Assembly: GCA_963514095.1 (NCBI GenBank)
Contig: OY741267.1
Coordinates: forward strand, 9,083,454-9,147,453
DNA length: 64,000 nt
From: Eutrigla gurnardus
Taxonomy: Eukaryota; Chordata; Actinopteri; Perciformes; Triglidae
Direction: 5' to 3'
The notes under the pieces are model-generated. The model ran no database searches. It saw only the letters and a list, made by a program, of their open reading frames with translations, and was not told where the DNA came from. Positions 57,147 through 64,000 of this stretch are shown one piece after another (position 1 is the stretch's first letter; the number at the start of each line of letters is the position of its first letter). The position numbers and the translations under genes were made by a program.

Positions 57147-58726
57147 GTGAAAGCCAAGAGGAGGACAGAGTCTACATTTAAAGGACTACGGAGAACACTT
57201 GAAATTATTAACGCTAGAAAAGTCGACAAGATGGCAGCAACAGAGGAGGAGCTGGAGAAGCTAAAGCAGAAGCGGTCAGCAGCCCAACCTGCATTCACTA
57301 AAAGAGCCAATCACCTCACCTCCAGACTTAATGCACTGGGAGAAGATGAAATGAGAAGTGAGTGGAGGAACTTCAAAGTGGAGCACTCCAGGGTCAGAGA
57401 TGCGGGGTTTGAGTATGCCACGGCCTTGAGAGAGGTGGACAGCGATGAAGTAACGAAAAAACAGCAGAATGTGACCATAAGTTTGATGAAATTGAACAAA
57501 CCATCCTAATCAGCTTCTGGACAAGGTTCGCTGAGGAGGAAATTACCACCCTCGCTAGAGAGGCTGGATCAGCCATGGAAAAGGCCGAGGCAACTGACCA
57601 CCACCGTATGACCGGGAGGGAACGTGAACTGATTCATAGGAACCTGGAACGGGAGGTCTACAGCCTCGAACAAGGATTGGATGAGTGGAAAGACTTGATC
57701 CCTCGGTCCAAAGCAACAGAGTTAAAGGGCCAGATTCGGAAGTTGAAGAAGCAGCGTGAAAAACTGTGGGATGAGTGGGCATGGCGAGGCGGCTCTCAGT
57801 CCGACGAAGAAGAAAAGCTGGTAAAAGAGAGGACTGTGGAGCAGGAGGAGCCAGTTGGGGCTTACAAGTACAGGCCCCAGATTAGCCTAGAACGTGCACG
57901 CCTGCCCATGTTTTCTGGTAATATGAGGGATTATTACCGCTGGAAAGCTGAATGGGAGGACTTGCAGCGTCTGGGAAACCCACATGGATTGGAAAATGTG
58001 GAGAAATTCCATCTCTTGGGCAGCCTAGATGAAAAAGTTAAAAGGGACCTCGTATTGTCCAGCTGTGGATCCACCAAAGACGTGTTCAGGCTCCTCGACA
58101 ACAAGTATGGAAATAAGCCAAGAATAGTGCTGCTGATTGCGCAAGAAGTGCAAGGACTTCCCCCCATAAGGGGAAACCATCCGAGGAAGACGATCGAACT
58201 GATTCAAGCCGTTGAGGGAGCTCTTCGTGACCTACAAGTCCTAGGGGAGGAAGATGCGGTGAAGAACCGCGTGGTCGTGCAGTCGATTGAAAGTAAGCTT
58301 CCAGACTCCTTCGAAGAAAAGTGGTTAACACACAAAAATTACCCTGGGAGCGGGTTTTCACCACGCAACCATTTCGATTGTCTATTGCAGTACTTGAAAA
58401 AGCAGGAGGACATTCTCGAAGAGCTAGACCAGTTACAGCCTAGGCCGGCGGACAATACTGAGAGGTCAAGCGAAAAGAAAAAGGAAAGGAGGGCATTCAC
58501 CAGAGCCACGGCAGGAACCCAAAAGAGCTCTCAACCAAGCTCATGCATCGCATGTGGAGATGACGAGCATGGAGGACGGCTGTTTGCCTGCAGAGTCTTC
58601 AAGAAGCTCAATCTGACAGGCAAGAAGTCTCAGCTTAGAAGAGCAGGAGCTTGGGTAAACCTTGGGTCTTATCATGCCAAAGTGGGAGGTCCGCAGCCAC
58701 AGCTGATGCCAATACCAGTAAAATAA
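57147..58726 (+). pseudogene. BEL/Pao gag with one frameshift
   Basis: Frame 57147-57509 (KQKRSAAQPAFTKRANHLTS, FEYATALREV) and frame 57575-58726 (383 codons) form one gag divided by a shift near 57470. The second part has a coiled region (LKGQIRKLKKQREKLWDEWA), then LPMFSGNMRDYYRWK, the conserved opening of the Pao gag core, LLGSLDEKVKRDLV, and a zinc-knuckle start CIACGDDEH with a following Cys at FACRVF. Beyond LRRAGA the family's remaining CCHC part is replaced by unrelated residues, marking the deletion near 58650. The product would be a capsid-type protein assembling in the cytoplasm. Confidence 0.85.
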
Positions 58727-61446
58727 CTGTGAATGTGCCCAAAACTCTGGTGTTACCCAACCAGATGCGGGACGAGGAAAGCAAAGCACTTGGAGTTGGC
58801 TATGAACCAGAGACTGACAAACTTCGTGTGATGGTGTCCGTAAATTTCTCAACGAAGAGAGGAAAGATGAGGACAGGAGTCGATTTGCACGAAGAGGAAG
58901 TCAGAGGTAAAACTCCAAACCCATTGACCTGTCGGATGCTTCTGAGCCAAATCGCTGGATTCTACAATCCCATTGGTCTTGCCACACCCGCAAAGCAGAA
59001 AGGGGTGATGCTTGTGAGAGAAGCTTACCAAGAAGCGAGTATAGGCAATCCAGCTAAAGACACTTGGGATAACCCACTGTCACCAAAACTAAGGGAGGCT
59101 TCCATAAGACTCCTCGAAGAGTATGTGAGACTTGCCCAAATCAAGTTCGAAAGAAGCCTCACACCAACTGGAGCCATAGGCCATCCAATGGGAGTCACGT
59201 TTTCAGATGGGAGTGAGGCTTCCTACGGGGTGGTGCTCTATCTCCGTTGGGAGACACAGGATGGGGTCGTAGTAAGGCTGGTTGAGTCAAAAGCAAAGCT
59301 GACCCCTCTCAACCAGAAAGGCGACGTGATTAAGGCAGAGGTATGTGGAGCTGTCTTTGCGATCCATCTGAGAAAATACTTTGTGAAGCACTGCCGCATC
59401 AAGGTCACACGCTGGGTCCATATCGTAGATAGCCAAACAATCCTGGGAGCGATTCACAAGGATAGCTATGGCTACCAAACTTTCTTTGCCAATCGCATCG
59501 GAGAGATCCAGAAGGCTGGACCAGTGGAAGACTGGAGGTGGGTTGAGGGCAACCTAAACATCTCAGACATCATCACAAGGGGAGGAACTCCTGAGGAACT
59601 CGGTGAAGGGTCAGAGTGGCAACAGGGCCCAGAGTTCCTGAGTTGGCCTGAAGTTGAGTGGCCTGTAAAGACGGCCAGTGAGATAGTGACCAGCGTTGCT
59701 GATGACATTAAAAGGTTGCAGAGAAAAGCGTTCTCAGCTGTAGTCACCAGGTCTCAGGCAGAAAGATTCTCAGGCCCCAGCACTACTGATGTTGGGGCTG
59801 ACTTGGAAGACTCCGCACTGCAACCACAGATGAAAGACCAAGGTACAACTCCAGCAGTAGAGAGGCCAAAAGGGAAGCCCTGGGGTGTAGCTCTGGTGCG
59901 CCTTGTTGGGCCCGAACGATTCAGTAGCTTGGCTAAACTGTGTGGAACAATCGCCTGGGTTCGAAGAGCTGCAGAATCCTGGCTGAGCTACCAAGCCTCA
60001 AGTTCGGCAAAGTGGGAGGTGAGAGGCCCCAGGCTGTCTGTAGAAGAGAGAAAGGCGGCCTTCCAAGACCTAGCCCTTGCAGCCGAAGACGGCGTAGACT
60101 TTCAGGATACAACCTTAAGCCGCCTTGTAGTGATCAAGGATGACATCAATGGACTGTTACTTTGTGGTGGTAGAGTCCAATCTTGGAATGAAGACGGAAC
60201 CGCTGTACCATTAATCCCATTTAAGTCGTGGCTGGGGGCCTTGCTTGCTAAGAAAGCTCACGAAGCGAATCATGAAGGGGTTGCTGCCACACTGCTGCAC
60301 ACTAGGAGGAAGGCCTGGGTTGTGCAAGGTCGGAGGACAGTGAAGAAGGTGGTCAACAAGTGCATCACTTGCAAGAAGCAAAGAGCCCGGCTGTGCCAGC
60401 AAGTGATGAGCGCTCTTCCTCAGGAACGGACCAGCCGAGCGAACCCATTTGAATATACTACACTGGACCTCTTCGGACCTTTTGAAGTAAGGGACGCTGT
60501 TATGAAAAGAACCAATAAAAAGGTCTGGGGAGTCGTGTATTGCTGCATGGCTTCCAGAGCCGTCCATGCTGATCTCGTCGACGACCTGTCTTCTGAGAGC
60601 TTTCTTCAGGCCTACTCCTGGTTCACTGCTCTGAGGGGGCATCCAAAAAAGTTATGGTCGGACAGAGGCACAAACTTCTTGGGTGCCAGACCCGCTCTGA
60701 AAGAGCTACACAAGCACCTGACCTGTTTGCAGAAGGCATCGGTTGAGGACAAGGCTGCCAGAAATGGCACAGAGTGGCAATGGGACTTTCATCCTGCGGA
60801 CTCGCCACACAGGAATGGAGCAGCAGAGGCAGCTGTCAAGCTCATTAAAAGAGCTCTTAACAGTCTTGGCGGAACAACTGGCTGCTACACCTGGGGGGAG
60901 TTCCAGACCCTTCTCTACTCGGCAGCCAACTTGACTAATGAGCGACCCATCGATGCTAGGGCACAAGAGCAAGAGGACTCAGTGGAGTACTTAACCCCCA
61001 ACTCCCTTATCCTGGGGCGCACCGGACAGGGAGGAGACATACACGGCATCGACATGAAAACCCACTCTTGGCGCAGACTGAGGGCTGTCCAGGCTGGAGT
61101 CGACAGGTTCTGGACGAAATGGAGTGAACTGGCAGGACCAAACTTGTTCATACGTCACAAGTGGCACCGAGCAGAGAGAAATGTCAAGCCAGGAGATGTA
61201 GTCTGGATTGCAGATCAGAATGCTCTAAGAGGGCAGTTCCGGCTCGGCCGGGTTGCTACAACGTATCCAGACGAGAAGGGGGTTGTCCGGGAAGTGGACA
61301 TAACAACCTGCATGGGCCTCCCTGCTTCCATGGGTCCCAGGGCCCGGAAAAAGGACTCTGCCATGCCCACGACCATCGTCATTCGCAGGGATGTGCGGAG
61401 GTTGGTGGTCTTGATTCCTGCTGACGACCAAGAAGAGGTAAGATAA
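58651..61446 (+). CDS. BEL/Pao pol remnant: RNase H-like, integrase, C-terminal domain
   Basis: This 931-codon frame is open throughout and overlaps the gag frame by 76 bases. The first 40 residues are a deletion-junction artefact. Residues about 45-330 match the region after Pao RT (A17-type segment: LLSQIAGFYNPIGLATPA) with an RNase H-like part (FSDGSEASYG near 185, KAEV, IVDSQ). A zinc-binding HH-CC module follows (AHEANHEG ... CITCKKQ, about 535-580), then the integrase core with TLDLFG (Asp 606), WSDRGTNF (Asp 671) and NGAAEAAVK (Glu 726). The C-terminus (about 816-890: HKWHRAERNVKPGDVVWIAD) is a DUF5641-type domain. Protease and RT are missing. An integrase active in trans is conceivable but unproven. 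Confidence 0.88.
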   Translation: MGKPWVLSCQSGRSAATADANTSKITVNVPKTLVLPNQMRDEESKALGVGYEPETDKLRVMVSVNFSTKRGKMRTGVDLHEEEVRGKTPNPLTCRMLLSQIAGFYNPIGLATPAKQKGVMLVREAYQEASIGNPAKDTWDNPLSPKLREASIRLLEEYVRLAQIKFERSLTPTGAIGHPMGVTFSDGSEASYGVVLYLRWETQDGVVVRLVESKAKLTPLNQKGDVIKAEVCGAVFAIHLRKYFVKHCRIKVTRWVHIVDSQTILGAIHKDSYGYQTFFANRIGEIQKAGPVEDWRWVEGNLNISDIITRGGTPEELGEGSEWQQGPEFLSWPEVEWPVKTASEIVTSVADDIKRLQRKAFSAVVTRSQAERFSGPSTTDVGADLEDSALQPQMKDQGTTPAVERPKGKPWGVALVRLVGPERFSSLAKLCGTIAWVRRAAESWLSYQASSSAKWEVRGPRLSVEERKAAFQDLALAAEDGVDFQDTTLSRLVVIKDDINGLLLCGGRVQSWNEDGTAVPLIPFKSWLGALLAKKAHEANHEGVAATLLHTRRKAWVVQGRRTVKKVVNKCITCKKQRARLCQQVMSALPQERTSRANPFEYTTLDLFGPFEVRDAVMKRTNKKVWGVVYCCMASRAVHADLVDDLSSESFLQAYSWFTALRGHPKKLWSDRGTNFLGARPALKELHKHLTCLQKASVEDKAARNGTEWQWDFHPADSPHRNGAAEAAVKLIKRALNSLGGTTGCYTWGEFQTLLYSAANLTNERPIDARAQEQEDSVEYLTPNSLILGRTGQGGDIHGIDMKTHSWRRLRAVQAGVDRFWTKWSELAGPNLFIRHKWHRAERNVKPGDVVWIADQNALRGQFRLGRVATTYPDEKGVVREVDITTCMGLPASMGPRARKKDSAMPTTIVIRRDVRRLVVLIPADDQEEVR

Positions 61447-61719
61447 GTCCTCGCCATGGGTACCCAAAGACTCTGTGTTCTTTGATTAGTTAGCGGGTAA
61501 CCCTGGGAGGCAACTGAGTGCTTCAAGGGCAAACCTACACTAAGTAGGAGGAAAGGTGGTGGAGCCTACCTCCTTCGTTAGTACATTTTGTTTGAGCGTT
61601 TCAATCGTGAATGCCTACAAAGGCTGGACTTTAGTTCGACATTTGTTCTAAGAGACTCTAAAGACTATTATGTTTATTGTGCCCTCCTTGGATCTTCGAT
61701 CAGTCGGCCAAGTGAGAGG

Positions 61720-62527
61720 TGTTGAGACTTTAAGCGCACCCAGGGAAAATTATTATTTGAATGATAAATTAAAATGGGAACGAATGATTTATTTAATGCT
61801 CGTATATCACGTTATGTGCGCATGCGCAGCTCCATTACAAACTTTATTTATGGCACCTGGGAACCATTTCACCCCGACCATCATCAGGAGCACACAGCCC
61901 GTTGGTATGAAACTGCCTAGTAACATTGTCAAGACTTATATGTACTGAGCGTTTACCTCTGTGTCGGCGTTAGTTAGCCGAGGTGCGGGCGCTCGGCGAC
62001 CCGGATGCTGTAGCGTTTATCGTTGTTCGTCATTCGCGTCACGCTGATTGTTTGGAGCACTCTGCTGGTTTCTGGTGGCGGTGGTGAGGTGGTGGTTTGG
62101 TTATCCACGGTGACGTTATGCTGCATTTGTATGGGTTTGCGATTTGTTTGGATGAGGCACGTGGTGGCATGGGTTCTGTGTCCTGTGACAGCGTCCATAG
62201 CAACCAGTGGCGGCGGAGAGTCACTGTGCGCATGCTCCTCTAGCGCTATGCATTCTGGGTGATGGAGTCACTGTGGTTTGAGCCACATTTGCTGCATTTG
62301 GTGGTGTTGCTGGCTTCTTTTGATTTATTATTTACATTATCATTATGTCATATTATTTGAATGATGGTATGTGTGAATAATATATTGCCATTTGTTGTTT
62401 GTTGTATTTCAGGTTTATGACCTGTGGTACCTTCATTTCATTTGAAAATAAAACAAACACGAGTCATAACAATGTGTGCTTCCTGGTAAGCCTTTTCGGA
62501 GGGCCCAGTATTGGAAAATTCCAGACA
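61720..62527 (+). repeat. Right LTR of BEL/Pao element, 808 bp
   Basis: It starts TGTTGAGACTTTAAGCGCAC and ends CAGACA. It lacks the roughly 550-bp middle of the left LTR and instead has about 35 bases including GCGCATGCTCCTCTAGCGCT. A purine-rich AAGTGAGAGG directly precedes it and could be the polypurine tract. Confidence 0.88.
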
Positions 62528-62730
62528 GTATTTGTACTCCTGATACTTTATCTACATGAAGTCAATAATACTTTTGTACTTTTACGCCCGATCCTAACTG
62601 CATGAAGCTCATAATACTTGTGATACTTTAACTGCATGCAGCTTACAATACTACTTGTACTACTGATACTTTAACTTCATGAAACTGATAATACTGTACT
62701 TTTATTGCTGATACTTTAACTACAATCTTT
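62528..62730. repeat. GAAGCTGATAATACT satellite, segment 4
   Basis: TTTGTACTCCTGATACTTTATC, CTGCATGAAGCTCATAATAC and AACTTCATGAAACTGATAATAC continue the satellite on the right of the BEL/Pao element. Confidence 0.8.
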
Positions 62731-62829
62731 GTATCTCTTTTTGTTCTGTGTCTGTTTGCTGTGGTTTTGGTTAGTGGTTGTAGATATATCCCTGCAGGCC
62801 ATTTTATATTCGTACATGCACTATATATC

Positions 62830-63390
62830 ATATTGTATTCATTTGGATTGTCTTTGTCTTATTTCGCTTTGTAGTTGTCTTGTGTTTCTTTGTAGTTGTT
62901 TTATGTCACTTTTTAGTTGCCTGGTGTCTCTTTGTAGTTTTTTATCTGTCTCTTCGTAGTTTTTTTGTTTCTCTTTGTGGTTCTTTTATTTCTCTTTGTG
63001 GTCATTACAGTTCTTTCTGTGGTTTGCTATCTCTTTGTACTCATTTTATGTCTCTTTGTAATCTAGTTGGTGTTTTTTATCCATTTGTGTTCATTTTGTG
63101 TTTTTTTATCGTTTTATGTCTCTTTGTAGTTGTTTTATGTCTCTTAGTAGTCTTTTTCTGTCTCTTGGCACTCATTCCCTGTCTCTTTTTCGTAGTAGTT
63201 TTATGTCTGTTTGAAGTTGTTTTGCATCTCTTTGTGGTCATTTCCCATCTCCCTATGGTTTTGTGCCTCTTTGTAGTTGTTTTGTTTTACAATCCTATGT
63301 TTCCTATTCAGCGTCAACAATAAAGTTGACTTGGGTGTTTCCTATCTCTTTGCGTTCATTTTATGTCTTTTTGTCATCGTTTTGTAGGTA
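62830..63390. repeat. TTTTATGTCTCTTTGTAGT-type minisatellite
   Basis: Degenerate units of about 21-30 bases (TCTCTTTGTAGTTGTTTTATG, TTTCTCTTTGTGGTC). It resembles the older repeat at 2741. The 147-codon frame across it is Leu/Val/Phe-rich and repetitive, not a gene. Confidence 0.8.
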
Positions 63391-63713
63391 TTTTTTGCCT
63401 CTGGTAAACAACGAATTGCATACAGGTATGTTGAGTCTCCTCTCTCTTGTCTGTGATGAACATTGGCGCCACTAGAGGGCGCCAGCAGAGCTGTAGACAT
63501 CCCCTCTTTTTGCACACACTGGTTATAGATGCATGTGTGGGGTAAAGTACAGTGTCGGTGTTCAGTGTAACGTAACAGTGTAGGTTTGGTATTCCTGCTG
63601 TTTACAATAACCCTCCCCCCTTTCCTCATCTGTCCCCTCAACACCACCTAAACCCAGTCGGCCCACACCAACCAACATCAAACACTTGTTTGATACAGTA
63701 TGGCCTTTCTCTC

Positions 63714-63746
<33 letters not shown>

Positions 63747-64000
63747 TGGGGGGGGGGGAGGAGGTGGCTTGGAAGGTGCTTCCGTACCATAGAAGTCAAG
63801 ATCTCCAGTGTAAAATTTGAGATGGATTCAAGTTAGAAAGCCACAGTATCTTGCCATCTTGGATTTTAATGGGAAATTGAACGAACTTCACATGGGAATT
63901 ATATTATTGCTGGTAAACTCCAGTGAGTCCCTGCAGGGATATTTAGGATAATAACAAGCAAGAAAAGAGGAAGTTGAAGTTGAAATAAATATTTTCAGAT
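63391..64000. other. No gene recognised; GT microsatellite and poly(G)
   Basis: (GT)n at about 63716-63746 is followed by a run of 9 to 10 G. CACTAGAGGGCGCCAGCAG near 63468 is a phrase often met in fish repeats. The region leaves the right edge without a supported exon. Confidence 0.5.

Larger units (their letters stand above)
55658..62532 (+). mobile_element. BEL/Pao LTR retrotransposon lacking reverse transcriptase
   Basis: The element 55663-62527 is flanked by 5-bp duplications GTATT at 55658-55662 and 62528-62532. It has a left LTR (55663-56995), gag (57147-58726), a pol remnant (58651-61446) and a right LTR (61720-62527). LTR ends are TGTTGAGAC and CAGACA (TG...CA). The aspartic protease and RT domains are absent, so it is non-autonomous. 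The 3' flank is GAAGCTGATAATACT satellite. Confidence 0.9.

Noticed and set aside
55663..62527. Intact endogenous retrovirus
   Set aside because: No envelope gene, no RT or protease, and gag/integrase features are of BEL/Pao type.
62880..63323. 147-codon Leu/Val/Phe-rich frame
   Set aside because: It reads through the TCTCTTTGTAGT-type repeat; no signal peptide or family match.

Overview
The window is vertebrate nuclear DNA, almost certainly from a teleost fish. One gene is recognised with confidence: prothymosin alpha (ptma), five coding exons on the minus strand between 7433 and 10286, with a CCAAT/GC/TATA-type promoter just above it. The repeat content is typical of ray-finned fish: L2/CR1-like, Rex-like and RTE-like LINEs, tRNA-headed SINEs, Tc1, mariner/IS630-like, hAT, Harbinger-like and piggyBac-like DNA elements, and a BEL/Pao LTR retrotransposon. 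No prokaryotic gene organisation, CRISPR array or functional RNA gene was found.

Layout. 1-2.7 kb: a minus-strand reading frame with two CxxC pairs that may be the first exon of a gene leaving the left edge, then AGTACTTTT-type repeats. 2.7-4.7 kb: a SINE whose middle has expanded into a 41/42-bp minisatellite, lodged in an older TTTGCATCT-type repeat, followed by an 82-bp tandem repeat. 6.7-11.8 kb: ptma, its CpG-rich first intron and its promoter. 13-21 kb: a 119-bp hairpin, a SINE inside a TTGCCTAAACC repeat, a hAT element with a perfect 8-bp target duplication, and a 20-bp minisatellite. 22-31 kb: mariner-like elements, one nested inside another, a Harbinger-like and a piggyBac-like element. 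31.6-45.8 kb: a dense LINE graveyard with two more SINE-derived minisatellite arrays, a long-TIR foldback element at a TTAA site inside an RTE-like LINE, and a Tc1 element abutting a Rex-like LINE. 46.3-62.7 kb: a GAAGCTGATAATACT satellite with a roughly 720-750 bp higher-order period, split by a 4.1-kb L2-like LINE, a 1.75-kb TG...CA insertion (probable solo LTR), a 27-bp minisatellite and a 6.9-kb BEL/Pao element with no reverse transcriptase. 62.8-64 kb: TCTCTTTGTAGT-type repeat and a GT microsatellite.

The main interest is how the repeats relate to one another. An SINE supplies the seed for at least three minisatellite arrays and its unexpanded form is present in the window. Satellite arrays are repeatedly cut by later insertions, so relative ages can be read from what interrupts what. 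The transposable elements are broken or non-autonomous; the BEL/Pao element still keeps a 931-codon open frame covering an RNase H-like region, integrase and C-terminal domain. All family assignments come from motif reading, without any database search.
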